Below, in pieces: positions 16,495 through 24,811 of a DNA stretch of 64,000 nt. Source of the DNA: Mycobacterium colombiense (lineage in GTDB: Bacteria; Actinomycetota; Actinomycetes; Mycobacteriales; Mycobacteriaceae); assembly GCF_001672755.1 (NCBI RefSeq), contig NZ_LZKI01000064.1, positions 49,297 through 113,296 of the forward strand. The letters are read 5' to 3'. Every line of letters starts with the position of its first letter. Within the stretch, counting starts at the first letter, position 1. A program made the translations under genes and the position numbers. The notes beneath the pieces are model-generated. The model was not told where the DNA came from, made no database searches, and saw only the letters and a program-made list of their open reading frames with translations.

Positions 16495-18054
16495 ATGAAA
16501 AAGGTAGCGATCGAACTCCAAGCGTGCGACGGTTCAGCGGCGACGAGAAGTGTCGCCGTGATCGGGGCCGGACCCGGCGGGCTGATCGCGGCGCGCTGGC
16601 TGCTCTCGCAGGGATTCGAACCGACGATCTTCGAGCAGGGACCGATGTTGGGCGGGCAGTGGACGGGGCTCACTGATCAGAGCGGCGTGTGGCCGACCAT
16701 GCACACCAACACCAGCCGCACCATGACTGCCTTCAGCGACCTCGAGCACGAGAGCGACGTCGTCTACCCATCAAGTCAGGAGATCCTCGACTACCTGCAT
16801 CGCTATGCGGAGAAGTTCGGCATTACATCGCGGATCCGGTTCGGCACTCGGGTCGAACTGCTCAGGCGGGACGGCGACGGGTGGCGCGTCGGGCACGCCG
16901 GCCGCCATGAGGCATTCGAACGAGCGGTGGTGGCGGCCGGCAGGTTTCATGCACCCGCCATTCCGTCTGTCCCCGGCCTCGACACGTTCGTCGGCTCGGC
17001 GGGAGCGATCTCCACGTACCACTACAGAGGGCCGTCGCCCTATCGCGGCAAGCGCGTTCTCGTGGCCGGCTGCGCGATCAGCGCCCTCGAGATCGCCGCC
17101 GAACTAGCCCAGCTCGGCGCAGCACGAGTTGTAGTCACACAGCGTCGACAGCGGTATGTCCTACCGAAGTTCGCCTGCGGAGTCCCCTCCGATCACCGAA
17201 TCTTCACGCGATACGGCACCCTCGCGAGCGAGACTCTCCCAGCTGCCGAAGTCGACCGGCAGCTGAGGGAGATCGTGGTCGAGGCCGGGGGAAGCCCCGA
17301 GCAGTATGGTGCACCGGCACCTGATCCCTCTCTGTTCGCCGCCGGGATCACCCTCAGCCAGCACTACCTGCCGCTCGTAGCCGAGGGCCGAATTACGGTG
17401 CGTCCGTGGATGACTTCCATCGCCGACGCAACCGTGACGTTCGCGGACGGCCATGCCGAGGAGTTCGATGGGATCGTGCTCGGCACTGGGTTCGATCTGT
17501 GTCTGCCGTTCCTGAGCAACGACATCCGGGCCATCCTGAACATCGACGCCGTACACATGGACGCCGACCGCTACACGTTCCATCCTGACCTCCCGGGGCT
17601 GGCTTTCATGGGTATGTGGGACCAATCAGGCGGATACTTTGTGCCGCTGGAACTTCAGGCCAGGTGGATCGCTTACACGTGGGGCGGCATCATCCCGCCG
17701 CCGTGTGAAACCGACCAGCGCTTGTCCATCAGTGCTTATCGCTCGAAGCGGGGGATGTCGCAGAAAACTCGGATGAACCTCGTGGCTTTGACCTTCGCTC
17801 GAGCAGCCGGGGTCGAGCCGCACCTGGATAACTGGCCGCTCCTGCGGCGCGCCTTGCTGTTCGGTCCGCTCGCACCAAGCTGTTTTCGGCTCGAGGGTCC
17901 GGATGCGCTGCCCGATGCGCCGGTGCGGTTCGGGCGCGACGCCGCCACCTTCGGTGCAGTCACGTCGAACGAGCTGACCGAACGTGAACGGCGCTACTGG
18001 TCGCTCGTGGAAACCGCTGCCGCCTCCGTGGCAACGCGAACAAGCTGGCATTGA
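16495..18054 (+). CDS. Flavin-containing monooxygenase
   Basis: A 519-residue FAD/NADPH enzyme. The FAD-binding Rossmann motif is VAVIGAGPGGLIAARWLLSQ (residues about 19-38); MLGGQWTGL follows in the usual place; the FMO/BVMO-type segment AAGRFHAPAIPSVPGLD with STYHYRG comes next; and the NADPH Rossmann motif is RVLVAGCAISALEIAAELAQ. VLGTGFDLCLPFL is the C-terminal ATG-like motif. FMOs oxygenate soft nucleophiles, Baeyer-Villiger enzymes ketones; the substrate is not evident. ATG 16495 gives a short extra N-terminus before the Rossmann fold. It ends 10 bp before the left copy of the ssrA-derived repeat. Confidence 0.85.
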   Translation: MKKVAIELQACDGSAATRSVAVIGAGPGGLIAARWLLSQGFEPTIFEQGPMLGGQWTGLTDQSGVWPTMHTNTSRTMTAFSDLEHESDVVYPSSQEILDYLHRYAEKFGITSRIRFGTRVELLRRDGDGWRVGHAGRHEAFERAVVAAGRFHAPAIPSVPGLDTFVGSAGAISTYHYRGPSPYRGKRVLVAGCAISALEIAAELAQLGAARVVVTQRRQRYVLPKFACGVPSDHRIFTRYGTLASETLPAAEVDRQLREIVVEAGGSPEQYGAPAPDPSLFAAGITLSQHYLPLVAEGRITVRPWMTSIADATVTFADGHAEEFDGIVLGTGFDLCLPFLSNDIRAILNIDAVHMDADRYTFHPDLPGLAFMGMWDQSGGYFVPLELQARWIAYTWGGIIPPPCETDQRLSISAYRSKRGMSQKTRMNLVALTFARAAGVEPHLDNWPLLRRALLFGPLAPSCFRLEGPDALPDAPVRFGRDAATFGAVTSNELTERERRYWSLVETAAASVATRTSWH

Positions 18055-18064
18055 TATGCAGTTA

Positions 18065-18088
18065 CTCAGTGGAGCTGCCGGGAATCGA
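18065..18088. repeat. Left 24-bp copy of the ssrA 3' end (att-like)
   Basis: This 24-bp sequence, containing GGAGCTGCCGGGAATCGA, is identical and in the same orientation to 19987-20010, where it is the 3' end of ssrA (acceptor stem plus part of the T arm) with 5 bases beyond. A perfect partial copy of a tmRNA 3' end 1.9 kb away is the standard signature of integration by a tyrosine recombinase at ssrA. Confidence 0.8.
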
Positions 18089-18116
18089 TCGGCGGTGCAA
18101 CGCGCACTGCGACGGC

Positions 18117-19706
18117 TCAATACAGAGCCATCTCTCCTCTAGCATGTGCTGAGGAGGGCCCGCCTTCCGAAATCTCACGGGACATCATGTGTTGGTGGTA
18201 GTGCATCGCGCACTTGACCACGCAGACGAACAAGACGCTCGGATCCGGTCGGTGGCGAAGCATGGTCGCCATCCTGCGGCGATAAATGCGGCGCAGCTCC
18301 GGGTCTGGAACGTTCCACATCAGCCGGAGGAACAAGGCGATCGCTGCAAGCGCTTCGAGCGACTGGAATTTCCGCTTGATCCAGGGATGTTGGCGCCAGT
18401 AGGCGTTGCGAGTTCGTGCGAAATCGATTCGGCGCTTGAGATAGAGGTTTTCGAGCCGTTCGAAGTAGAACTCGGGATCGTGTAAGTCCCGCACCAAGCC
18501 GATATACCCGTCGCGTAACTCTTCACGAGTCATGCCGAGCGGAATAACGTTTGTGCCGAACATTCCGTCGGAGGGGTTCGTCTTCGAAACATCAAGGCGG
18601 CCTTCCTTCTTCAAACGCGCGTATAGCGGCGTCTTTGGGATGGCCACGAGCATGTTGAGTGTGGGGTGCATGATGTCGGTCTGACGGATGAACTCGTAGT
18701 GGGCCTTGAAGATCCGGGAATCGTCGTGGTCGAAGCCGACGATCATGCCGCACAGAACTTCGAGGCCGGAGTCTTGCACTTTGCGGACGCGATCGACGAT
18801 CGTCCCGCCTTTACGGACGTTTTGATATTTCTTCGTCTCTTGCAGCGATTCTTCGTTCGGGCTCTCGATACCGATGAAGACCATCGCGATGTTCGCTGCG
18901 TCCATCAACTCCATCATCTCGTCGTCTTCTGCGAGGTTGAGCGACGCATAAGCCATAAACGTGAGGGGGTACCCCTTGTCGGCTTGCCACGCGGCAACGT
19001 CGCGCAGCAACTTCTTGACCGCGATCGTGCCAATCAGGTTGTCGTCGACGATGAAGGCCATTCGTACGCGCTGCTTACGCATCGCCTCTAGCTCGGCGAT
19101 CACCTGCGCGGTCGTCTTCAATCTCGGCTTGCGACCGAACGTGATGGGTATATCGCAAAACTCACACTGGAACGGACAGCCCCGGCTGAATTGAATGCTG
19201 CCGAACAGATAGTGCTTAGCCTTGATCAGGTCGTACCGTGGCACCGGCGCGCGGGTCATGTCGGTCGGTTCGCGTTGCTCGTACCGGTGCAGATGCCGTC
19301 CCTGGGCCCATTCTTCAAGAAACTGCGGCCAGGTCGTATCCGCTTCACCGACGAAAATCACATCCGCCAGGCCGTCGAAGTAATCTTCTTGCACGGTGAC
19401 CGACGGACCCCCGATGACCGTGAACACGTCACGGGCTTTCAGTTCGCGGAGAATCTCGACCATCCGATGGCCTTGGACGTCCATGCCGGTGAGGCCCACA
19501 ATGTCGGCCTTCGCCATACGGTCGTAGTCGATTGCCTCGACGTTCTCATCGACGATCGTCACGCAATGGTCGTCAGGAGTCAGCGCGGCCAGCAATGGTA
19601 GGCAGACGCTTGGCAAGATGCGCTTCTTACCGAGTAGCGGGAGGGCGTATTCGAGGCCCCAATAAGACACGTCGAACCGAGGATTGATCAGCACAATATC
19701 GGCCAT
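18117..19706 (-). CDS. B12-binding-domain radical SAM protein
   Basis: A 529-residue enzyme. Residues 1 to about 150 are a cobalamin-binding Rossmann-type domain (MADIVLINPRFDVSYWGLEY; VIGGPSVTVQEDYF; VIFVGEADTTWPQFL). The radical SAM core has the cluster motif SRGCPFQCEFCDIPITFGRK (CxxxCxxC) near residue 190 and AFIVDDNLIGTI downstream. The C-terminal part (YARLKKEGRLDVSK and FYFERLENLYLKRRIDFAR) matches the DUF4070-bearing branch that includes hopanoid C-2 methylase HpnP. Such proteins methylate or rearrange carbon centres. No hopanoid genes are nearby, so HpnP identity is not claimed. ATG 19706 gives the normal start. It sits in the ssrA islet and its base composition differs from its neighbours. 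Confidence 0.82.
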   Translation of the reverse strand: MADIVLINPRFDVSYWGLEYALPLLGKKRILPSVCLPLLAALTPDDHCVTIVDENVEAIDYDRMAKADIVGLTGMDVQGHRMVEILRELKARDVFTVIGGPSVTVQEDYFDGLADVIFVGEADTTWPQFLEEWAQGRHLHRYEQREPTDMTRAPVPRYDLIKAKHYLFGSIQFSRGCPFQCEFCDIPITFGRKPRLKTTAQVIAELEAMRKQRVRMAFIVDDNLIGTIAVKKLLRDVAAWQADKGYPLTFMAYASLNLAEDDEMMELMDAANIAMVFIGIESPNEESLQETKKYQNVRKGGTIVDRVRKVQDSGLEVLCGMIVGFDHDDSRIFKAHYEFIRQTDIMHPTLNMLVAIPKTPLYARLKKEGRLDVSKTNPSDGMFGTNVIPLGMTREELRDGYIGLVRDLHDPEFYFERLENLYLKRRIDFARTRNAYWRQHPWIKRKFQSLEALAAIALFLRLMWNVPDPELRRIYRRRMATMLRHRPDPSVLFVCVVKCAMHYHQHMMSREISEGGPSSAHARGEMALY

Positions 19707-19960
19707 AATCGCCTACTTCGACCAGAGGGGTGGGTCGCGGTGCTATGTGAAGGGTCATTCTTCGCCGGCTCAGGGCACCAGTCAATGAGGTGGCCGGGGT
19801 CGACTGACCCGAGACGGATCCCGGTTCCGCGAAGCTGAGGTACTTAGACACGGCGCCTTGGACAGCTGGCCCCACAGGATGTAGCAGTCCACCCTGCAGG
19901 ATGTGCTGCGTCGCTGCATAGCTACAAGGTGCAAGCACAATGGACAAGTCGGGCCCGCAA

Positions 19961-19986
19961 AAAGGGCCGCTGTGCTGCGGCCCTTT
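19961..19986 (-). terminator. Intrinsic terminator of ssrA
   Basis: AAAGGGCCGC and GCGGCCCTTT form a perfect 10-bp stem with a 6-nt loop, followed in the minus-strand transcript by a short U-run (19959-19963). It begins immediately beyond the att-like core at the ssrA 3' end, on the islet side; no such hairpin lies beyond the left repeat at 18065, suggesting the islet supplied this terminator. Confidence 0.8.
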
Positions 19987-20010
19987 CTCAGTGGAGCTGC
20001 CGGGAATCGA
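19987..20010. repeat. Right 24-bp copy (ssrA 3' end)
   Basis: Same 24 bp as 18065-18088. It covers the last 19 bases of tmRNA (T-arm 3' side and acceptor strand) and 5 bases downstream. Identity ends exactly after AATCGA on the ssrA-internal side. Confidence 0.8.
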
Positions 20011-20356
20011 ACCCGGGTCCTACGGCATTCCCTCAAGGCTTCTCCGTGCGCAGTTCGCTACGCCTCTACTCGGATCTCCTGATCACGCGAACAAGTCAGG
20101 ATGACGATCCCAGTCGCTGTTGGTGTCCCGATGAGTCCCGCGACCGAACTCATCGGTGGATCCCTCTAGCTGACGCCAGGGTCCGGGTCGAGGGCTTTCC
20201 CGGTCTGACGGACTAGCTGTCGCTTAGGCAGCGAGAGCGTAGTCGCGCTGATGTGAATCGGCGCTTATCTGTTTGCAACGACGCTTACGGTGGTCAGTTG
20301 CCTGCACCGGCACGCTTCCCTTGATTCGATGCGCGAAGTCGAAACCTTTCAGCCCC
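19992..20356 (-). ncRNA. ssrA: Transfer-messenger RNA (tmRNA)
   Basis: Minus-strand RNA of 365 nt. The 5' end GGGGCTGAAAGGTTTCGACT pairs with the 3' CAGCTCC to make the acceptor stem; the T arm reads GACCCGGGTTCGATTCCCGG. CCA is not encoded and must be added. The resume codon and tag ORF lie at 20262-20224. tmRNA with SmpB rescues ribosomes stalled on broken mRNAs and tags the product for proteolysis. smpB is 1.8 kb upstream on the same strand, the same relative order as in M. tuberculosis. Confidence 0.96.
20224..20262 (-). other. tmRNA proteolysis-tag reading frame
   Basis: Inside tmRNA, after GCAAACAGATAAGC, the codons read ADSHQRDYALAA then TAA. This is the known mycobacterial SsrA tag; the terminal LAA is the degron seen by ClpXP. 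Confidence 0.93.
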
Positions 20357-20445
20357 TCGCACCCCACCGAGTTTCGGCAGGAATATCAATGGTACCTGCA
20401 TACCAACCAGCGGCAACGCAATAATCTTCCGCGCCGGGCTGTCGA

Positions 20446-21291
20446 TCAGATCACGAAGTTGAGGTGCTCGACGATTTGCGCCGCGAAGTCCCGATCGCCG
20501 TCAAGCTCGATGTCCTGAGTCCGGGCGGGACACATGGGGCGCCCGCCGGCGAGCCTGGTGAACTGCAGCCCGTCCAGCCGGATGGTCGCGGTCGGGTCCT
20601 GCCCGGCGAAGTCGTCGACCACCGCGGCCCGCCCGTCGACGCTGACCCGGATGGTGCGGGCCAGCGGTCCGGTGAGGTCGAACTGGACGCGGGAACCGTC
20701 GGGCGCCTTGGCCAGCTTGCCCACGACGTAGCCCATCGTCGCGGCGATCTCGTCGACGGCCAGCGACGCCGCCAGGCCGGCCAGCTCATCGTCGGACGGC
20801 GGCCGTTCCAACGCCACGCGCATGTCTTGTTCATGCATCCAGCAGTCGAACACGCGGACCCGCATGAATCGACCATAGGAATCCGGGCCCGTCGGAGTCA
20901 TCGTCACCGCGTCCCATTCCTCGCCGGACAGGCTGGTCAGCGCCTCGCGCCGATCGGTGGTGATCGCCCTGAAGCTTTCTAGCACGTCGGCGTCGGCGTG
21001 GGCGCTCAGCTGGCGAACCCAACACTCGTTCATCACACCGACGTCGTTGCGCACATGCTGCAGCGTCGAGACGTCGATGTCGGGCTGCGGTGCGGCAATG
21101 CCGGCGAGGAACGACTCGGTGCCGATCATGTGCGCCACCAAGGCCTTGACGTCCCAGCCCGGCAGGGGGCTCGCCGCCCGCCATTGCGCTTCGGACAACC
21201 CGGCGAGTAGCGCGTCGATGTCGTCCCACACCGCGAAGAGACCGGAGAGCACGGCAGACTTGTCGAGTTTGGTGACGGGACGATCGGCCAT
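20446..21291 (-). CDS. Mycothiol-dependent maleylpyruvate isomerase family (DinB-like) protein
   Basis: A 281-residue protein starting MADRPVTKLDKSAVLSGLFA. WRAASPLPGWDVKALVAHMI is the family signature (W....LPGW.v.dvvaHl), placing the metal-ligand histidine; FDCWMHEQDMRVALERP gives the second conserved H..D motif, with the SCP2-like C-terminal domain from about residue 180 (QFDLTGPLARTIRVSVDGR). These enzymes use mycothiol as cofactor or bind metal in a four-helix bundle. The position next to smpB and ssrA fits the M. tuberculosis Rv3099c locus as I recall it. An upstream in-frame ATG at 21318 exists; 21291 fits the family start better. The 20357-20445 spacer holds the ssrA promoter. Confidence 0.8.
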   Translation of the reverse strand: MADRPVTKLDKSAVLSGLFAVWDDIDALLAGLSEAQWRAASPLPGWDVKALVAHMIGTESFLAGIAAPQPDIDVSTLQHVRNDVGVMNECWVRQLSAHADADVLESFRAITTDRREALTSLSGEEWDAVTMTPTGPDSYGRFMRVRVFDCWMHEQDMRVALERPPSDDELAGLAASLAVDEIAATMGYVVGKLAKAPDGSRVQFDLTGPLARTIRVSVDGRAAVVDDFAGQDPTATIRLDGLQFTRLAGGRPMCPARTQDIELDGDRDFAAQIVEHLNFVI

Positions 21292-21338
21292 GCTCAGGAT
21301 CGTAGGCCGATCCATCAACAGCAGGCGCCTCGGTGCCG

Positions 21339-22181
21339 TCAGGCGGACGCGATCATCGCCACGGAGCCCATGGCGAGCACCATGCCAATGCCCTGCAAGC
21401 GGGTCACCCGCTCACGCAGCACCACCATCGCCAGCACGACCGTCGCGGCCGGATACAGCGAGATCAGGATGCTGGCCAGCGACAGCAGCCAGGTGTGCAG
21501 CGCCGCCAGCATGGTGATGTTGGCGAAGATATCGAGCACCGCGACGGCCACGGCCAATTTGAGTGGCCGTCCGCGCGGCATCTCCAGGTTCTGGCTGGTT
21601 TTGGCCATGGCGAACACCACCAGGCTGGCCGCCACCCGGGCGAAGACGAGGGGCCAAAGCTTGCACGCGTGCGGCGCCTGGTGCAGGAACACCAGGTTCA
21701 ACCCCATCGCCGAGCCCGCAACTACTGTGAGCCAGGCCACTTTTGGCGTAAAACGGTACGGCGTGCCCTCGACGGGGGCCTCACGACTCACGAGCATCAC
21801 CGCGCCCAGCGCCAGGACGACGCCCACCAGGGCCGCCTGCCCGGGCCGCTCCCCCAGCGCCATACCCACCGCGACTGGTACCGCGGCGTTGAGCACGGCC
21901 GCCAACGGCGAGACAACCGAAATCGGCCCGGAGCCAAGGGCAGCGAAGAACGCCCACATACCGAACGCCATGCCGATGCCGTATAGGCATCCCCATAGAA
22001 CGGCGCCGGTGTGAATAGGGCCGCCGACGAAAACGGCCATCACGCCCAGTAACAGCGTCTCGATCGGGTAGGCGACGAGCATGACGCGCAGCGCGGCCAC
22101 CCGCCGAGCTGCTACACCGCCCACGAAATCGCTGACTCCGTACGTAACGGCAGACAGCTGGGCGTACGCCGCCCCGATCAG
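21339..22181 (-). CDS. EamA/DMT-type membrane transporter with probable CTG start
   Basis: About 280 residues with ten hydrophobic segments in two internally similar halves, the EamA drug/metabolite transporter layout. The standard-start reading (GTG 22124) would begin at VGGVAARR and lose most of the first helix. In-frame upstream residues LIGAAYAQLSAVTYGVSDFV are exactly the usual first helix of this family. No ATG, GTG or TTG lies between the preceding in-frame stop and 22124, but CTG at 22181 overlaps the smpB stop as CTGA, the usual 4-nt coupling arrangement. I therefore choose CTG. Substrate unknown. Confidence 0.75.
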   Translation of the reverse strand: MIGAAYAQLSAVTYGVSDFVGGVAARRVAALRVMLVAYPIETLLLGVMAVFVGGPIHTGAVLWGCLYGIGMAFGMWAFFAALGSGPISVVSPLAAVLNAAVPVAVGMALGERPGQAALVGVVLALGAVMLVSREAPVEGTPYRFTPKVAWLTVVAGSAMGLNLVFLHQAPHACKLWPLVFARVAASLVVFAMAKTSQNLEMPRGRPLKLAVAVAVLDIFANITMLAALHTWLLSLASILISLYPAATVVLAMVVLRERVTRLQGIGMVLAMGSVAMIASA

Positions 22182-22687
22182 GTCATGCCCTTTGCTCGAC
22201 GTCCCATCTCACGAACCACTTCACGCTGTGCATCGCGCTGCGCCATGTCCTGGCGCTTGTCGTAAGCCCTTTTACCGCGCGCAAGGGCAAGTTCGACCTT
22301 GACCTTGCCCTCGGAGAAATACAGAGACAACGGCATCAAGGCGAGGTTACCATCTCGTATCTTGCCGACCAGCCTGTCAATTTGTTGCCTATGTAACAAC
22401 AACTTTCGGTTGCGACGCGGCTCATGATTGGTCCAGCTACCGTGCTGATACTCCGGAATGTACAAGTTACGCAACCAGACTTCGCCGTCGTCGATCGTTG
22501 CGAACGCGTCAGCTAACGATGCTTGGCCTTGGCGAAGGCTTTTGACCTCGGTGCCCTGCAAAGACACTCCGGCCTCGAACAACTCGATGATCGAATAGTT
22601 GTGCCGCGCTTTGCGATTGGTGGCGATGACTTGTTTGCTGCCACCTTTGCCGCCCGCCGCCTTGGCTCGGCCGGAACCCTTGGCCAC
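22178..22687 (-). CDS. smpB: SsrA-binding protein SmpB
   Basis: A 169-residue protein. NRKARHNYSIIELFEAGVSL is the family's hallmark opening, followed by GTEVKSLRQGQASLADAFAT and the C-terminal RGKRAYDKRQDMAQRDAQRE helix that mimics mRNA in the stalled ribosome. An N-terminal Gly/Lys-rich extension (VAKGSGRAKAAGGKGGSK) precedes it. GTG 22687 lies 2 bp after the ftsX stop. It partners the tmRNA encoded nearby. Confidence 0.95.
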   Translation of the reverse strand: MAKGSGRAKAAGGKGGSKQVIATNRKARHNYSIIELFEAGVSLQGTEVKSLRQGQASLADAFATIDDGEVWLRNLYIPEYQHGSWTNHEPRRNRKLLLHRQQIDRLVGKIRDGNLALMPLSLYFSEGKVKVELALARGKRAYDKRQDMAQRDAQREVVREMGRRAKGMT

Positions 22688-22689
22688 AG

Positions 22690-23583
22690 CTACCGCCGTA
22701 TATAGAGGCGCAAGGTCGCGTACCCCGTCACCGCCGCCATCGACACGCCAAGCAGGAACAGCCACGGCGAGATGTAGAGGATGTCGGCGTAGTCGACCTT
22801 GGCGATGAGGTGTGCTTGATAGAACTGGCTCAGAGCGTTGTCCAGGAACAATGCCCGAACCAGCATGAGTCCGACGACCGCGATCGCCACACCGATGGCC
22901 GCGGCCAGCATCGCCTCCACCAGGAAGGGCAGCTGGGTGTACCACCGGCTGGCACCCACCAGACGCATGATCCCGATCTCGGTGCGGCGGGTGTAGGCGG
23001 CGACCTGCACCATGTTGGCAATCAACAGGATTGCCCCTACGGCCTGCACCAGGGCGACGGCGAACGCGGCGTCGCGCAGGCCGTCCAGGACGGCGAACAA
23101 CCGGTCGATGAGGTCCTTCTCATTGAGGATGCTGCGCACCCCGGGCTGGCCCTGCATCGCGGCATCGAACTCCGCATGCTGTTCGGGATTGTTCAGTTTG
23201 ACGATGAACGACGCCGGAAACGAGTCCTTACCCGCCACGTCCTTGAACTCCGGGAACTTCTTGATGGCGTCGTTGTAGGCGTCCTGCCGGTTGACGAACC
23301 GCACCGATTTCACGTCTTGCCGTGCATCGATCTTGTCGCGCAGCCCCTTACAGGCCGCCGACGCGCACGTCGTGTCGTTGGCCGAGATGTCGTCGGTCAA
23401 GAACACCTGCGTCTCGACGCGGTCGAGGTAGATCTCGCGCGAGTTGTCGGCGAGCCGGACGACCAGCAGACCGCCGCCGAACAGGCCGATGGAGATCGCG
23501 GTCGTCAGGATCATCGCGGCCGTCATCGTGACGTTGCGACGAAACCCGGTCAGGACCTCGTTGAGTAGGAAACCGAAGCGCAC
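22690..23583 (-). CDS. ftsX: Cell-division ABC transporter membrane subunit FtsX
   Basis: A 297-residue protein with the FtsX layout: N-terminal helix ([20 protein letters not shown]), an extracellular domain of about 130 residues with a paired cysteine loop ([11 protein letters not shown]), and three C-terminal helices ([40 protein letters not shown]). With FtsE it activates peptidoglycan hydrolases (RipC in mycobacteria) outside the membrane. GTG 23583 directly abuts the ftsE stop. Confidence 0.95.
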   Translation of the reverse strand: MRFGFLLNEVLTGFRRNVTMTAAMILTTAISIGLFGGGLLVVRLADNSREIYLDRVETQVFLTDDISANDTTCASAACKGLRDKIDARQDVKSVRFVNRQDAYNDAIKKFPEFKDVAGKDSFPASFIVKLNNPEQHAEFDAAMQGQPGVRSILNEKDLIDRLFAVLDGLRDAAFAVALVQAVGAILLIANMVQVAAYTRRTEIGIMRLVGASRWYTQLPFLVEAMLAAAIGVAIAVVGLMLVRALFLDNALSQFYQAHLIAKVDYADILYISPWLFLLGVSMAAVTGYATLRLYIRR

Positions 23584-24276
23584 TTAGCGGTCCATCCCGT
23601 AGATGCCGCGCTGCTCGTCGCGAACCAGCCTGCCCAGGGACAACTCGACGACGCGCTGGCGCATCGCGTCGACGATGTGGTGATCGTGCGTTGCCATCAG
23701 CACCGTCGTCCCCGTGCGGTTGATCCGCTCCAACAAATCCATGATGTCCTTACTGGTATCTGGGTCGAGGTTGCCCGTCGGCTCGTCCGCCAGCAGGACC
23801 AGCGGCCGGTTGACGAACGCGCGGGCGATCGCCACCCGCTGCTGCTCACCACCGGACAACTCGTGCGGCAACCGATTGGCTTTGCCGGACAGGCCGACGG
23901 TTTCCAGCACCTCCGGCACCGTCCGGTTGATCGCGTCGGTTCGTTTGCCGATCACTTCCAGCGCGAACGCGACGTTCTCGTAGACCGACTTTTGCTGCAG
24001 CAGGCGGAAGTCCTGGAAAACGCAGCCGATGACCTGGCGCAGCTTTGGGACGTGCCGACCCCGCAGCTTGTTGACGTGGAACTTTGACACCCGAACGTCG
24101 CCGCTGGTCGGGTTCTCCGCGCCGAGCAGCAGCCGCATGAAGGTGGACTTGCCCGACCCCGAGGGGCCGATCAGGAAGACGAATTCACCCTTGTCGATCT
24201 TGACGTTGACGTCTTCCAACGCCGGGCGGGCCGACGCTTTGTACTTCTTACTGACATGGTCCAGGGTGATCATCAC
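23584..24276 (-). CDS. ftsE: Cell-division ATP-binding protein FtsE
   Basis: A 230-residue ABC ATPase: Walker [21 protein letters not shown], signature [19 protein letters not shown], Walker [13 protein letters not shown], and the switch histidine in [11 protein letters not shown]. FtsE drives FtsX conformational change during septal wall hydrolysis. It is the first gene of the ftsE-ftsX-smpB run; starts ATGATG allow 24276 or 24273. Confidence 0.95.
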   Translation of the reverse strand: MMITLDHVSKKYKASARPALEDVNVKIDKGEFVFLIGPSGSGKSTFMRLLLGAENPTSGDVRVSKFHVNKLRGRHVPKLRQVIGCVFQDFRLLQQKSVYENVAFALEVIGKRTDAINRTVPEVLETVGLSGKANRLPHELSGGEQQRVAIARAFVNRPLVLLADEPTGNLDPDTSKDIMDLLERINRTGTTVLMATHDHHIVDAMRQRVVELSLGRLVRDEQRGIYGMDR

Positions 24277-24316
24277 GGCACGCCAGTGTAGCGGTGATTT
24301 TCGCTGGCAGGCGAAG

Positions 24317-24811
24317 TCAACTGGCCGGTGGCGGCGAACTCGGCACCGGCCCGGGCCCCGGCTGGGGTTGCTGCGGCGTCGGTGTGGCGGGGCTTGAGCT
24401 GGGCGGGCAGAACGGCGCCGGCAGGATGCACGGCAGCTGCGGCAGCTGGAACGGCGGTGTGGTGGTTGTGGTCGTCGTCACCGGTGGTGGCGGCGGTGGC
24501 GGGGGCGGCGGCGGCGTGCTCGTCGGCGTCGGCGTGAAGGTGACGGTCGCCTGCGGCGCCTGAAGGCGGCTGCGCGGCACCCAGGTGTAGTTGGGGTCGG
24601 GCACGAAGCCGGGCGGCACCACCTGCTGGGCCGGGGGCTTGGGCGCCGGTTCCGGGCGGTAGGTGTCGTAGACCCACCACGCCACGAAGAAAGCGACGAT
24701 CAGTACGAACGTCGACGTGCGCATCCGCCCGCCGAACATGTGCTTCGGCCAGCGATGCTCCGCATCCGAGTCGTCGCCGCGCTTCTCGAGGATGTTCAGG
24801 GTGAACTTCAA
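24317..24811 (-). CDS. Proline-rich single-pass membrane protein
   Basis: A 164-residue protein. A cytoplasmic N-terminus of about 30 residues precedes one membrane helix ([20 protein letters not shown]), then a Pro/Thr-rich extracellular stretch including an 11-proline run and a seven-threonine run, and a [11 protein letters not shown] cysteine pair. It lies between mscS-like and ftsE genes, the place of Rv3103c in M. tuberculosis as I recall. Start ATG overlaps the mscS-like stop by 4 nt. A role at the wall is possible given position and Pro-rich spacer; unproven. Confidence 0.75.
   Translation of the reverse strand: MKFTLNILEKRGDDSDAEHRWPKHMFGGRMRTSTFVLIVAFFVAWWVYDTYRPEPAPKPPAQQVVPPGFVPDPNYTWVPRSRLQAPQATVTFTPTPTSTPPPPPPPPPPPVTTTTTTTPPFQLPQLPCILPAPFCPPSSSPATPTPQQPQPGPGPVPSSPPPAS

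Larger units (their letters stand above)
18065..20010. mobile_element. Small genomic islet integrated at the ssrA 3' end
   Basis: The segment lies between perfect 24-bp direct repeats of the ssrA 3' end. It carries one gene (B12-binding radical SAM, minus strand) and 255 bp of non-coding DNA next to ssrA that ends in a strong hairpin terminator. The coding sequence is visibly poorer in GC than the flanking genes. No integrase or relaxase is inside, so it is either a decayed element or one moved in trans. The repeat layout is observed; the integration history is inference from how elements use tmRNA genes. Confidence 0.7.

Noticed and set aside
18065..18090. Possible tRNA-like sequence on the minus strand
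   Set aside because: Only the 3' acceptor/T-arm portion of tmRNA is duplicated; there is no anticodon arm, so it is an att-like repeat and not a tRNA gene.
19707..19960. Cobalamin riboswitch upstream of the B12-binding radical SAM gene
   Set aside because: No B12-box sequence or riboswitch-like stem set is visible in the leader; only the ssrA terminator hairpin lies at its far end.
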